Shown: positions 8,661 through 18,013, counted from the stretch's first letter. The stretch: 64,000 nucleotides of DNA from Prevotellaceae bacterium UBA6417 (GCA_002439755.1 DJPH01000060.1:1-64000), one strand, 5' to 3'. Numbers and translations: made by a program. The notes: a model not told the origin generated them from the letters alone.

Positions 8661-9590
8661 ATGGAAAGACCAAAGATAGCAGTTATAGGCAGCTGCAATA
8701 CCGATATGGTCATTAAAGTCGACCATTTGCCTAAACCGGGAGAAACAATTATCGGCCATGACTTCATGACCAATCAAGGTGGTAAAGGAGCCAATCAGGC
8801 CGTAGCTGTGGCGCGAATGGGTGGTGATACCTTATTCGTGGCGCGTCTTGGTGATGACGGTTTCGGCCACCAATCGCTTGCAATGCTTGAGGAAGAAGGC
8901 GTAGATACGCGTTTTGTACGACTAACTACCGGTGTTTCGACCGGTGTAGCTATGATTCCGGTTGATGAAAAGGGAGAAAATTCCATTATCGTGGCATCGG
9001 GGGCCAATGCCATGCTTTCTGAGACAGATGTCGAGGCTGCGCGCGAAGAAATCTGTGGGTCATCCATTTTGCTCATGCAGTTGGAAACACCCATCCCTAC
9101 GCTGATGTATGCAGCGAGAATGGCTCATGAAGCAGGAGTCACGGTTGTGCTCAATCCTGCTCCATTTCCGAAAGAAGCTTTGCCCGAAGACTTTTTGAAA
9201 AACATTGACATCATCACTCCCAATGAAACAGAAGCAAGTGGCATGAGCGGTATAGAAATTGCCGATGAAGCTTCTGCATTGCGGGCAATTACGGCTATCC
9301 GGAAATTGGGCGTGGGGAAAGTGGTAATTACTGCCGGTGGTGCCGGTGCTTATACTGAAGAAAACGGCGAACTGCAGCATATAGAAGCCTTTAAATCCCA
9401 TGTGGTTGACACGACGGCCGCCGGTGATACTTTTTGTGGAGCTCTTTGTGTTGCATTGAGCCAAGGAAAAACATTGGTGCAGGCCATAAGCGATGCCAAC
9501 AGGGCTGCTTCAATCAGTGTGACGCGCATGGGTGCATGGTGCTCTATTCCGCGTGCAAATGAAATCAGTGAGAAATGGAAAGTAAAATAG
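8661..9590 (+). CDS. rbsK: ribokinase (PfkB family)
   Basis: A 309-residue cytoplasmic sugar kinase that phosphorylates D-ribose at O5. It has both PfkB signatures. The N-terminal IAVIGSCNTDMVIKVDHLPKPGET and NQGGKGANQAVAVARMG are the substrate-binding region. The C-terminal DTTAAGDTFCGAL contains the catalytic base D256 and the anion hole. The length is normal for ribokinase. A DMT-type permease gene begins 16 bases downstream, so the pair resembles the ribose-uptake gene pairs of Bacteroides. That permease is interrupted by a stop codon, so this kinase may depend on another transporter. Related sugar or nucleoside kinases cannot be fully excluded, but the motif set is closest to RbsK. Confidence 0.92.
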   Translation: MERPKIAVIGSCNTDMVIKVDHLPKPGETIIGHDFMTNQGGKGANQAVAVARMGGDTLFVARLGDDGFGHQSLAMLEEEGVDTRFVRLTTGVSTGVAMIPVDEKGENSIIVASGANAMLSETDVEAAREEICGSSILLMQLETPIPTLMYAARMAHEAGVTVVLNPAPFPKEALPEDFLKNIDIITPNETEASGMSGIEIADEASALRAITAIRKLGVGKVVITAGGAGAYTEENGELQHIEAFKSHVVDTTAAGDTFCGALCVALSQGKTLVQAISDANRAASISVTRMGAWCSIPRANEISEKWKVK

Positions 9591-9606
9591 ATAAAGTCTG
9601 AGAGTT

Positions 9607-10605
9607 ATGTTTATCGTAAATAGTTATGAGCTTGCTGTGGTGCTATGTGTGGTAACCATGATATGCTGGGGCTCTTGGGGTAATACACAGAAGTTGGCTG
9701 CCAGGAACTGGCGCTATGAACTTTATTATTGGGACTATGTGATCGGGATTCTCTTGTTCTAGTTGCTGATGGGCTTCACTCTTGGCAGTTTTGGCTCGGG
9801 TGGCCGTAGCTTTTGCACAGACCTTTGTCAGGTATCGGGTGCGGCCGTTGCCAGTGCCATTGTGGGTGGGTTCATTTTTAACGCATCAAATATCTTGCTG
9901 ACGGCCTCTGTTTCGTTGGCAGGTATGAGTGTGGCATTTCCTGTTGGTGTAGGGCTTGCTTTGGTGCTTGGTGTCATTATCAATTACTTCGGCCAACCGA
10001 AAGGAGATGCCGGATTGCTTTTTGCCGGCGTTGCTCTTGTGGTAGTGGCCATCGTTGTCAATGGCATTGCTTCGGGCAGGCAGCAGAAAGGTGGCAGCTC
10101 AAGTCGTAAAGGCATTCTCCTGGCTGTTCTTGCCGGCGTATTGATGTCGTTTTTCTATCGCTTTGTCGCTGTGGCCATGGATTTGGAAAATTTTGAGCAG
10201 CCCGAAGTCGGAAAGGCAACGCCCTATTCGGCCTTTTTCATCTTTTCCGTGGGAATTTTCCTTAGCAACTTCATTTTTAATACTCTTGCCATGAAAAGGC
10301 CTTTTAGTGGTGCGCCTGTCAATTATGGAACATATTTCAGCGGCTCTCTCAAGACCCATTGCGTGGGCGTCCTTGGAGGCTTTGTTTGGGGCCTTGGTAC
10401 ATTGTTGAGCTACATCGCCGCCGGAAAAGCCGGTGCAGCCATTTCGTATGCATTGGGGCAAGGAGCACCGATGATTGCGGCCTTGTGGGGCGTGTTTGTG
10501 TGGAAAGAGTTTTGTGGTGCCGACCGCACAACTAAAGGCCTTTTGGCTGTGATGTTCGCGTTTTTTATTGCCGGATTGACATTCATTGTCATAGCCGGCA
10601 ATTAA
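9607..10605 (+). pseudogene. DMT/GRP-type sugar permease interrupted by an in-frame TAG
   Basis: The reading frame from ATG 9607 to TAA 10605 is continuous except for one TAG at 9760-9762 (codon 52), without any frame change. The product before the stop (WGSWGNTQKLAARNWRYELYYWDYVIGILLF) and after it (LLMGFTLGSFG) join as one membrane protein of about 332 residues with roughly ten transmembrane helices. It resembles the DMT-superfamily permeases that accompany ribokinase in Bacteroides ribose loci. A single substitution from a sense codon such as TCG would explain the stop. An internal ATG at 9769 could still yield about 278 residues, but these would lack the first helices. It is therefore probably inactive, unless the TAG is suppressed or is a base-call error. 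Confidence 0.75.
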
Positions 10606-10643
10606 GGGAAAGATATAAGAAAGCTCTTGCTGTTTTTAGTGAC

Positions 10644-10682
10644 AATCTGGAGGATTATGCGCGAAAGCTTTTCCTCCGGATT
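10644..10682 (+). terminator. imperfect hairpin downstream of the permease
   Basis: AATCTGGAGGA at 10644-10654 can pair with TCCTCCGGATT at 10672-10682 with one mismatch. There is no good T-run after it, so its terminator role is uncertain. Confidence 0.35.
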
Positions 10683-10857
10683 GCTATTGCTATGCCGGCG
10701 GACACGCTGCGTTTGTTTTTGAAAATGCTGCGTTGCTGTCGGAATTTGCTGCGTTCCAGACCGGAGCCTGACCAATGCTTTCGCATCCTGAGGCCGATTT
10801 TGGGAGCGTTATCCAAGAAAAGCGGCTTGTGTATAGTCTTTTATCATGGAAAAAACA

Positions 10858-10865
10858 TACCTTTG
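10858..10865 (+). promoter_or_regulatory. -7 promoter element of the cobalamin-uptake operon
   Basis: TACCTTTG matches TAnnTTTG. A start about six bases later falls where the riboswitch begins, which supports this as the operon promoter. No well-placed -33 element is visible. Confidence 0.55.
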
Positions 10866-10867
10866 CG

Positions 10868-11088
10868 GCACTAATGGCATGGCTTTGTCCTTTCCGGAGT
10901 TGAAAGAAACGGTGAGGGCGATGCCGGGGAATCGGGTGAAAATCCCGAGCAGTCGCGCTGCTGTAAGTTCTATCATTCGTAAAGAACAATGTTGTTTGCT
11001 TTGCAAGCTTGAATTGAAGCCACTGAGTCGATCATTCGGGAAGGCATCTTTACGGGAACAAGCCAGAAGACCTACCATTCAGGAAATC
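10868..11088 (+). promoter_or_regulatory. cobalamin (B12) riboswitch
   Basis: The leader before the btuB homologue contains the hallmark core GGGGAATCGGGTGAAAATCC at 10927-10946. It continues into the CGAGCAGTCGCGCTGCTGTAAG segment. The B12-box-like AGCCAGAAGACCTACC is at 11061-11076. Spacing and order match adenosylcobalamin-class riboswitches, which reduce expression of downstream transport genes when cobalamin binds. The exact ends are estimates. The 50 bases between the B12 box and the GTG start probably hold the expression platform. Confidence 0.9.
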
Positions 11089-11140
11089 CAATAAAAGCAC
11101 TTCGCGGAAGGGTGCGGATTATATTCGGAACAGATTAGAG

Positions 11141-13180
11141 GTGACAAAAGGAAAAGAAAGTCATATCAGGTATCGGCTTTGCATATCATTGCTTGTCGTA
11201 AGTCTTGCAGCGTGTGCCGTTGCGACTGCTTCACCCGTAGATTCAGCGGGTGGCAGACTTTATACACTTGATAATGTAAAGGTGATTGCCAGTCAGCCGG
11301 GAACCAAATCTGTAATAAGCCTCGTGCCTGTGCAGCAACTTGATGCCCGGGATTTATACAAGCGTGGAGCTGTGGACATCGAGGATGCCTTGAACCGTTT
11401 TTCAGGTGTCAATATTCGTGACTATGGTGGTGCCGGCGGCATGAAAACGGTTTCGGTGCGCGGACTGGGGGCGCAGCATACTGCTGTAGCCATTGATGGC
11501 GTCATATTGAGTGATGCCCAAACAGGACAGATAGACTTAGGCCGCTTTAATCTGTCTTCAGTGGAACAATTAGGGCTTGTTGTTGGTGATGACTTCGACC
11601 TTTTACAGCCGGCACGTGCGGCGGCAGCGGCTGCAACGATAAATATTAGCACGTTTTCATCTTTTGTTCAGAACGGTGGCTCAGAAAGCCGCAAGCGGAT
11701 GCTACATCTGGAGCAGGGGAGTTTTGACCGATATGGAGTAAATGCAAGATGGGCCGAACGTATAACACGAAAATTGGCTTTTTCGGCGATGGGCAATTAC
11801 CTTTTTTCAGGCAATGACTATCCGTATACGTTGCAAAACGGATTAGTCACGTCGCGTGAATATCGCAATAACAGTCGGATGAATTCGTTTAGTGGTGAGC
11901 TCAATACATACTGGGATGCCGGCAAACGCTCTTTGGTAGATGGCAAGCTCTATTATTATGACAACAATCATCATTTACCCGGTATTGTGGTCTATTATAA
12001 TCCGGTTAACAATGAAAAGCAGCATGACCGGAATGCTTTTGGGCAGGTGCGTTGGTTGAAGGGCTGGAACAATAAGTGGACAACGCAACTTATCGGAAAA
12101 TATAATTGGCAAGAGTCGCGCTATGTTGATGTCAGCAATATCTATCCCGATGGTGCTTGGCATCAAGACTATTGGCAACGTGAGGCATATGTTTCCGCTT
12201 TGGCTTCTTGCGCTTTGGCACGGGATATAGGACTGTCATATGCGGCCGACTATTCTTTTAATAGTTTGAATAGCAATCAAAAGACAAATCATGATGTGAG
12301 CCGCCATAGCTTATTGCAGAGTATGACGATGAACTACCGATTGGGGCATCTGCGTTTGTCAGGACGTCTGTTGGCATCGCTGTATTTTAATGAGGCTGAC
12401 GGTGGCACTGCAGCACGCGATGTGGCGAGGCTAACGCCTTCGCTGGGGGCTGCGTTCCGGCTGTTACCGCGTGAACAATTATATGCGCGTCTGTTTTACA
12501 AGGATATTTTCCGTGTTCCAACGTTTACGGAGTCGTATTATTATCATCTGGGAAATTCCGATTTGTGTCCCGAACGCACACAGCAGTTGGGTGCAGGAAT
12601 TACGTTTCAAAAGCGGATAAGCCATGCATGGACTTTGCTGAAAATAACGGCAGACGCATATTATAACCAGGTGAAAGACAAAATAACGTCAGTCCCGTAC
12701 AATCTATATATCTGGCGCACGCTCAACTTAGGAAAAGTGGAGGCAAAAGGCCTTGATCTGACATTAGAAAACAATGTAAGACCGGCTGATGGTCATTTGC
12801 TGACATTGGCAGGCAATTGTTCCATGCAGCATGTTGTCGATAAAAGCGAGTCGGGCGGCCGTTCTTATAACAAACAACTTGCTTATGTGCCGCGTTATTC
12901 GCTTTGCACTTCGTTGGCTTACGAGAATCCTTGGGTAAATATGGCCGTTTCCGGAACAACTGTATCGGATAGATATGCCACTCACGAACACTCACCCGGA
13001 ACGCGGCTAAAGGGGTACTTTGATTGGGGCTTGTCGTTTTGGCGCATGTTCAGAATGAGCTCCATAAAGATGGAGGCAAGAGCCGATTTACAAAACATGG
13101 GCAACCGGCAATACGAACTTGTAGTGGGTTATCCGATGCCTGGGCGTTCGTATCGCATTTCATTGAATATTAAATTCTAA
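11141..13180 (+). CDS. btuB: BtuB-like TonB-dependent cobalamin receptor
   Basis: A 679-residue outer-membrane receptor. The signal peptide (about 1-32) is followed by a TonB-box-like stretch (LYTLDNVKVIAS). The plug domain contains RFSGVNIRDYGGAGGMKTVSVRGLGAQHTAVAIDGV at about residues 87-122, and a beta-barrel follows, ending RISLNIKF. There is no carboxypeptidase-like extension, unlike the receptor at 435. The start is GTG at 11141, since no in-frame ATG precedes the signal sequence. The cobalamin riboswitch upstream and the BtuG-, BtuF- and BtuC-like genes downstream identify the ligand as a corrinoid. A run of alanines (ARAAAAAATINIS) in the plug-barrel region is unusual but stays in frame. 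Confidence 0.9.
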   Translation: MTKGKESHIRYRLCISLLVVSLAACAVATASPVDSAGGRLYTLDNVKVIASQPGTKSVISLVPVQQLDARDLYKRGAVDIEDALNRFSGVNIRDYGGAGGMKTVSVRGLGAQHTAVAIDGVILSDAQTGQIDLGRFNLSSVEQLGLVVGDDFDLLQPARAAAAAATINISTFSSFVQNGGSESRKRMLHLEQGSFDRYGVNARWAERITRKLAFSAMGNYLFSGNDYPYTLQNGLVTSREYRNNSRMNSFSGELNTYWDAGKRSLVDGKLYYYDNNHHLPGIVVYYNPVNNEKQHDRNAFGQVRWLKGWNNKWTTQLIGKYNWQESRYVDVSNIYPDGAWHQDYWQREAYVSALASCALARDIGLSYAADYSFNSLNSNQKTNHDVSRHSLLQSMTMNYRLGHLRLSGRLLASLYFNEADGGTAARDVARLTPSLGAAFRLLPREQLYARLFYKDIFRVPTFTESYYYHLGNSDLCPERTQQLGAGITFQKRISHAWTLLKITADAYYNQVKDKITSVPYNLYIWRTLNLGKVEAKGLDLTLENNVRPADGHLLTLAGNCSMQHVVDKSESGGRSYNKQLAYVPRYSLCTSLAYENPWVNMAVSGTTVSDRYATHEHSPGTRLKGYFDWGLSFWRMFRMSSIKMEARADLQNMGNRQYELVVGYPMPGRSYRISLNIKF

Positions 13181-13191
13181 CATTTAGCATA

Positions 13192-14280
13192 ATGAAAAAG
13201 TTTTATTTAGTATCTTTATTGATGGCTTGTATGTTTGCCTTTTCGTCTTGTAGCGACGATGATGACAAGGATCAGTACAAGCCTTTTGTTCCGACAGCAT
13301 CCAATGGTGCTTATGTAATGAACCAAGGCAGCTATTATAGCAAGATAAGCAGTACGATAGGCTATCTTGACTATGGTACACAAGCATTGACAGACAGCGT
13401 GTTTGTGGCTGCCAATGGCTTTTTGCCCGGCAATACATTGCAGAGCGGCATTATTTATGGAGACCATCTATTTGTGATAGCTTATGAGTCGAATGTACTT
13501 TTTGTTGCAAACAAAAACACATTGAAGGTTGAGAAGCAAGTTAAAGTCTCTGCCCCACGAGCATTGGCAACAGCCAATGGCTATGTGTTCATATCCAATT
13601 TTGATGGCTATGTGACTCGTTTCAATGCGCGTACAATGACGGTGCAAGATTCTGTGAAGGTCGGGCCTAATCCGGAAGAAATGGCCGTGGCCAATGGCTA
13701 TCTGTATGTAGCTATTTCTGATGGCATGAATTACATGAACGGTTATGCCAATGGCAAAAAGGTGGCCAAAGTGAATCTTTCCACGTTCAGTCTTGAAAAG
13801 GAAATTCCGGTACGCGTAAATCCTAATGTAGCAGCTGCCGACAACGAGGGCAATGTATATGTCATTTCGCAAGGCAATTATGGTGATATAAAGCCCATGC
13901 TGCAGAAAATTGATAAGAATGACAAGGTGTCGGAAATGGTGAATGCTTCAATGATGTGCATTGATGGTTCTACACTCTATGCGATATATGCGGATATGGA
14001 TCCACAGACTTATGTGACAGACTATACATACTTTTCAATGGATTTGAAGACCGGTATCACGAATGACAATTTAGTGAAGACTCCGGCCGACTTCCCTACG
14101 TTCATCAAAGTAGACCCTGTGACGAAACACATATTCATTGGCTCAGACAATGTAGGTGCGAACGGCTCTGCCGATTATGCCACTGCGGGTTATATAAACG
14201 AATATAAAGCAGATGGCACTTTGCAGAAAAAGCATGTTGCCGGCGTCCATCCTGTGCAGATGGTATTTAATCTTAAATAA
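13192..14280 (+). CDS. btuG: BtuG-like surface B12-binding beta-propeller lipoprotein
   Basis: A 362-residue lipoprotein with MKKFYLVSLLMACMFAFSSC and a following acidic tether SDDDDKD, a surface-export type signal. The body carries repeated propeller blades of the YncE/DUF5074 type: GYVFISNFDGYVTRFNARTMTV, VKVGPNPEEMAVANGYLYVAISD and AGVHPVQMVFN. In Bacteroides, BtuG proteins of this architecture bind cobalamin very tightly at the cell surface and pass it to BtuB. The gene starts 11 bases after btuB, under the same riboswitch. The assignment rests on fold pattern plus context. Confidence 0.82.
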   Translation: MKKFYLVSLLMACMFAFSSCSDDDDKDQYKPFVPTASNGAYVMNQGSYYSKISSTIGYLDYGTQALTDSVFVAANGFLPGNTLQSGIIYGDHLFVIAYESNVLFVANKNTLKVEKQVKVSAPRALATANGYVFISNFDGYVTRFNARTMTVQDSVKVGPNPEEMAVANGYLYVAISDGMNYMNGYANGKKVAKVNLSTFSLEKEIPVRVNPNVAAADNEGNVYVISQGNYGDIKPMLQKIDKNDKVSEMVNASMMCIDGSTLYAIYADMDPQTYVTDYTYFSMDLKTGITNDNLVKTPADFPTFIKVDPVTKHIFIGSDNVGANGSADYATAGYINEYKADGTLQKKHVAGVHPVQMVFNLK

Positions 14281-14290
14281 GTTGTTGGGA

Positions 14291-15418
14291 GTGTGTAAAC
14301 AACTGTTCAGTGGAATATGCCTGCTGGTTTTCTTTCTTTGCTCTTGCGGGCAAGGAAGAAAACCGGCTTCTATGGCATCATCCGATACCATAGCTTTCAA
14401 GTATGCTCATCTGATACGCATTAGCCAGGGAGCCGGTTATCGGCAAGTGGTTGTTCAAGACCCTTGGCAACCCGGAAAAGAGCTTTGCCGGTATATCCTG
14501 ATTCCAAAGGGTACGAGCACCAAAGACTTGCCTCCGGGAATGGTAGTAAGGGTGCCATTGGAACGGCTGGCGGTTTTTACATCCGTTCATACGAACTTGT
14601 TGACAGAGCTTGGGGCTGTCGAACGTGTTTCGGGAGTGTGTGATTTTGAGTATATCAGGCAGCAGCCTGTCATAGAAAGGGTGAAAAGCGGAAAAATAAA
14701 GGATATGGGCAGCGCCATGAACCCTAATGTCGAGCTGATTATATCGGCAAAGACTGACGCCATGATGGTCTCGCCCTTTGAAAAGAGCGGATACGGTGTG
14801 ATAGAGCGCACAGGCATTCCTTTAATAGAATGTGCTGATTACATGGAGAATTCTGCACTCGGCCGCGCAGAGTGGATGCGTTTCTTTGGAATGCTTGTAG
14901 GCAAAGAGCGTGAGGCGGATTCTTTGTTTCGCCAGGTTGAGAGGAACTATTTGAAATTAAAGAAGATGGTAGACAAAAAGGATTTAGTGAAGCCGTCATT
15001 GCTTTGTGATTGCATGAATGGTGCAGCCTGGTATGTTCCTGCAGCCGAGAGCACGGTGGGTAAGCTGTATGCTGATGCAGGTGCCGATTATTTGTTTGCC
15101 GACAAGAAGGGGGGCGGCAGTGTGCGCCTGTCGTTTGAAACGGTCTACAATCGTGCGCACGATGCCGACATTTGGTTGGTAAAGTATGGTGCGGCACGTG
15201 ATTATACATATCAGTCATTTCGAGAGGAAAAGGAACAGTATGCCAATTTCAAGGCTTTCAAGAACAAGCGCATTTACGGATGCAATACTTTGAATGTCCC
15301 TTTTTTTGATATTGAGCCCTTTCATCCTGATTTGCTATTGGCTGATGCGATACACATATTCCATCCATCTCTTCTGCCCGACCATAAACCTGTGTTTTTT
15401 ACGCCGCTCCATGACTAA
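14291..15418 (+). CDS. btuF: BtuF-like corrinoid ABC transporter substrate-binding lipoprotein
   Basis: A periplasmic binding protein of about 375 residues. The open frame reaches back to 14213, inside btuG. The GTG at 14291 gives a compact lipoprotein signal (MCKQLFSGICLLVFFLCSC) and is preferred; TTG at 14282 or 14285 is possible. The body has the two-lobed helical-backbone pattern of iron/B12 binding proteins: NLLTELGAVERVSGVCDFEYI, NVELIISAKTDAMMVSPFEKSGYGVIERTGIPLIE and TVGKLYADAGADYLF. It would hand the corrinoid to the permease encoded next. Its 3' end overlaps btuC by 8 bases, indicating coupled translation. Specificity for B12 rather than haem or siderophore is inferred from the locus. 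Confidence 0.85.
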   Translation: MCKQLFSGICLLVFFLCSCGQGRKPASMASSDTIAFKYAHLIRISQGAGYRQVVVQDPWQPGKELCRYILIPKGTSTKDLPPGMVVRVPLERLAVFTSVHTNLLTELGAVERVSGVCDFEYIRQQPVIERVKSGKIKDMGSAMNPNVELIISAKTDAMMVSPFEKSGYGVIERTGIPLIECADYMENSALGRAEWMRFFGMLVGKEREADSLFRQVERNYLKLKKMVDKKDLVKPSLLCDCMNGAAWYVPAAESTVGKLYADAGADYLFADKKGGGSVRLSFETVYNRAHDADIWLVKYGAARDYTYQSFREEKEQYANFKAFKNKRIYGCNTLNVPFFDIEPFHPDLLLADAIHIFHPSLLPDHKPVFFTPLHD

Positions 15419-16433
15419 GGCCTGTATTCCTTTTGCTTTAATGTCAATTGCACTGCTGGCTTTGTTTGCGTTGAACATTTTCCATGGTACGGTGTATTAT
15501 TCTCCATTTCGGATTTGGCAAATCCTGACGGGCGAAGAAACCAATACGGTGGCATCATTCATTGTGTTGCAATCAAGATTGCCTCAGGCTGTTGTTGCCC
15601 TGTTGAGCGGGGCTGCGCTTGCCGTGAGCGGATTGCTGTTGCAAACGGTTTTTGCCAACCCTTTGGCTGATTCTTCTATTTTGGGAATCAATGCCGGTGC
15701 AAGTTTGGGAGTAGCAGTGGTCATGCTGTTGTTCGGCGGAAGTTTTGTGGCCGGCTCGTTTGCCTTGTCTGGATTTTTCCTTGTTCTTGTAGCGGCATTT
15801 ATCGGTTCGGGAGCAATTATAATGCTGTTGTTGCTGTTGTCGGCCTATGTGAAAAACGGTTTGATGCTGCTGATAGTAGGTATAATGATTAGTTATGTGA
15901 CGAGTTCGGCCATCTCATTGCTTAACTATATGGCTACTGCCGAAGGCGTACACTCGTATGTGATTTGGGGTATGGGAAACTTCAGCGGCGTTGGCTTCGA
16001 GCATCTTTTACCGTTTTCATTGGTCGTTGTTGTTGGCTTGTCTCTGTCGTTGGCTCTTGTCAAGCCGCTTAATGCTCTGTTGCTGGGAGAAAATTATGCT
16101 GAGAATCTGGGCGTAGACATACGCCTAACGCGGACGGCTTTGTTGTTTATTACCGGAATGCTTACGGCAGTAGTTACGGCCTATTGCGGTCCTGTGTCAT
16201 TCATAGGCCTTGCCGTTCCGCATATAGCTCGTTTGCTTCTTGGCTCTGTCGACAATCGCAAACTGCTGCCGTTGACGCTTTTGGCCGGAAGTGTGCTGGC
16301 CTTGCTGTGCAACATTCTTTGTACACTTCCCGGTGATGACGGGCTGATACCTCTTAATGTGGTTACTCCGTTCTTTGGTGTTCCGGTAATATTGTATGTA
16401 CTTGTGTTCAAGCGAAAGTACAATTTGTTTTGA
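15411..16433 (+). CDS. btuC: BtuC-like FecCD-family inner-membrane permease
   Basis: A 340-residue polytopic permease of the FecCD/BtuC family with about ten hydrophobic segments. Family landmarks are SRLPQAVVALLSGAALAVSGLLLQTVFANPLADSSILGINAGASLGV near the N-terminus and GPVSFIGLAVPHIARLLLGSVDNRKLLPLTLLAGSVLALLCNILC, the segment that contacts the ATPase. ATG 15411 is chosen over an upstream in-frame ATG at 15294 because it gives the normal length and overlaps the BtuF stop. A BtuD-type ATPase gene, expected next, is absent: the following gene is a symporter. Confidence 0.9.
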   Translation: MTKACIPFALMSIALLALFALNIFHGTVYYSPFRIWQILTGEETNTVASFIVLQSRLPQAVVALLSGAALAVSGLLLQTVFANPLADSSILGINAGASLGVAVVMLLFGGSFVAGSFALSGFFLVLVAAFIGSGAIIMLLLLLSAYVKNGLMLLIVGIMISYVTSSAISLLNYMATAEGVHSYVIWGMGNFSGVGFEHLLPFSLVVVVGLSLSLALVKPLNALLLGENYAENLGVDIRLTRTALLFITGMLTAVVTAYCGPVSFIGLAVPHIARLLLGSVDNRKLLPLTLLAGSVLALLCNILCTLPGDDGLIPLNVVTPFFGVPVILYVLVFKRKYNLF

Positions 16434-16464
16434 GCAGAATCCGGACAGTTCTTGCATTTTAAAG

Positions 16465-16472
16465 TACCTTTG
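16465..16472 (+). promoter_or_regulatory. -7 promoter element for the symporter gene
   Basis: TACCTTTG matches TAnnTTTG and would give a leader of about 15 bases. It suggests the symporter is transcribed separately from the B12 operon. No -33 element with canonical spacing is visible. Confidence 0.45.
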
Positions 16473-16492
16473 CAGGCATAAATACGTGATTT

Positions 16493-17953
16493 ATGAATGA
16501 GATAATAACCATAGTAACGATTGTCGCCTACTTTTTTGTGCTGTTGCTGGTGTCACATTTTACGAGCAGGAATGCGACGAATGATTCTTTCTTTCGTGCG
16601 GGTCGGCGTTCACCTTGGTATTTGGTGGCTTTCGGCATGATTGGCACAAGTGTGTCGGGAGTGAGTTTTGTTTCGGTGCCGGGTTATGTTGGAGTTACCC
16701 AAATGACTTATTTGCAGATGTGCATCGGCTTTTTTGTCGGCTATCTGGTTATTTCTTTTCTCTTGTTGCCAATGTATTACCGGCGTGGACTTACAAGTAT
16801 TTATACTTACTTGAGCCAGCGTTTTGGCTTTGCTTCCCATAAGTCGGGCACTGTGTTGTTTCTGCTTAGTAAGATGACTGGCGCATGTGCCCGTTTCTTT
16901 CTTGTATGCCTTATACTGCAGCAATTTGTATTTGACCGTTTTGAAATACCGTTTGTGGTCACGGTGTTGGTGCTGTTGTTGCTCGTTTGGGTCTATACCC
17001 GTCGTGCCGGTGTACGTACGTTGGTCTATACGGATTCGCTGCAGACACTTTGCATGCTGACGGCACTTGTGGCGGTCATTGTCTTGATTGCAAAACAAAT
17101 GAACCTGGATTTTGGTGGTTTGTTGCAGACTGTTTCTCACAGTGAATACGGACGTATATTTGTATTTGACGACTGGATGTCCAGACAAGCGTTTTGGAAA
17201 CAATTCCTGAGCGGGGTTTTTGTTGCGATTGTAATGACGGGCCTGGACCAGGATATGATGCAAAAGAATCTCACGTGCAAGAATTTGAGAGAGGCACAAA
17301 AGGATATGTGCACCTACGGTGTGTGCTTTATACCGGTTAATTTCCTGTTCCTTGTGCTGGGTGTGCTGCTATATACTTTTGCCATCAGTCAGGGAATTGC
17401 ATTGCCGGAGAAAACAGATACACTCTTTCCGACACTTGTTCATGACGGCTGTTTTGGCTATGCCGTAACCATTTTGTTTGTATTGGGCATTGCGGCTGCG
17501 GCTTTTTCGAGCGTAGATTCTGCTTTGACTGCACTGACAACTTCTTTTTGTATTGATATATTGGATATAGAGCGTAAAGGTATGGATGTGGTCAAGGCCA
17601 CGCGAATCCGGCATTTGGTGCATCTTGCGGTTGTAATAGTCTTTGTAATATTTACGCTGGTATTCAAGGCCCTTAACAGCACAAGTGTGATCGACGCGAT
17701 TTATATCATGGCATCCTATACCTATGGCCCGCTTTTGGGGCTCTTTGCTTTCGGTCTTTTTACCAGGCGTATGCCGCGCGATCGTTATATCCCGTTTGTC
17801 TGCGTACTGTCACCGGTGATTTGCTATGTGCTTTCGGTGACGGTGCCGAAGGCTACGGGCTATCAGTTCGGCTATGAATTGCTGATGTTGAATGGCTTGC
17901 TTACGTTTGCCGGACTTTGGCTGTTGTCGGCAGGCCGAAAAGCCGTTGGTTAG
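16493..17953 (+). CDS. sodium:solute symporter (SSS family)
   Basis: A 486-residue inner-membrane transporter with about thirteen hydrophobic helices. SSS features include the N-terminal DSFFRAGRRSPWYLVAFGMIGTSVSGVSFVSVPGYVG (unwound first core helix and sodium site) and ALGIAAAAFSSVDSALTALTTSF-like residues in VLGIAAAAFSSVDSALTAL, where Ser/Thr side chains bind sodium. It would couple sodium influx to uptake of a sugar or organic acid; the substrate cannot be predicted. It follows btuC by 59 bases but has its own promoter-like element and is followed by a strong bidirectional hairpin, so a link to B12 uptake is not implied. Confidence 0.88.
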   Translation: MNEIITIVTIVAYFFVLLLVSHFTSRNATNDSFFRAGRRSPWYLVAFGMIGTSVSGVSFVSVPGYVGVTQMTYLQMCIGFFVGYLVISFLLLPMYYRRGLTSIYTYLSQRFGFASHKSGTVLFLLSKMTGACARFFLVCLILQQFVFDRFEIPFVVTVLVLLLLVWVYTRRAGVRTLVYTDSLQTLCMLTALVAVIVLIAKQMNLDFGGLLQTVSHSEYGRIFVFDDWMSRQAFWKQFLSGVFVAIVMTGLDQDMMQKNLTCKNLREAQKDMCTYGVCFIPVNFLFLVLGVLLYTFAISQGIALPEKTDTLFPTLVHDGCFGYAVTILFVLGIAAAAFSSVDSALTALTTSFCIDILDIERKGMDVVKATRIRHLVHLAVVIVFVIFTLVFKALNSTSVIDAIYIMASYTYGPLLGLFAFGLFTRRMPRDRYIPFVCVLSPVICYVLSVTVPKATGYQFGYELLMLNGLLTFAGLWLLSAGRKAVG

Positions 17954-17974
17954 AGAGTTTCGGAACAATTTTAA

Positions 17975-18009
17975 AGAGGCAAAAGCACTGTTCCGGTGCT
18001 TTTGCCTCT
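17975..18009. terminator. bidirectional terminator between convergent genes
   Basis: A perfect 14-base stem pairs AGAGGCAAAAGCAC at 17975-17988 with GTGCTTTTGCCTCT at 17996-18009 around a 7-base loop. It separates the symporter gene from the convergent isomerase-like gene. Confidence 0.85.
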
Positions 18010-18013
18010 GAGA

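Noticed and set aside
9607..10605. Stop-codon recoding of TAG
   Set aside because: Only one gene shows an internal TAG, while other genes use TAG or TAA/TGA as normal stops, so a nonsense mutation is simpler.
10846..11094. Small ORF over the B12 leader
   Set aside because: It coincides with the conserved riboswitch core, whose RNA motifs explain the sequence.
15294..15410. Longer N-terminus for BtuC
   Set aside because: It overlaps the btuF coding region and adds an atypical hydrophobic extension; ATG 15411 gives the family length.
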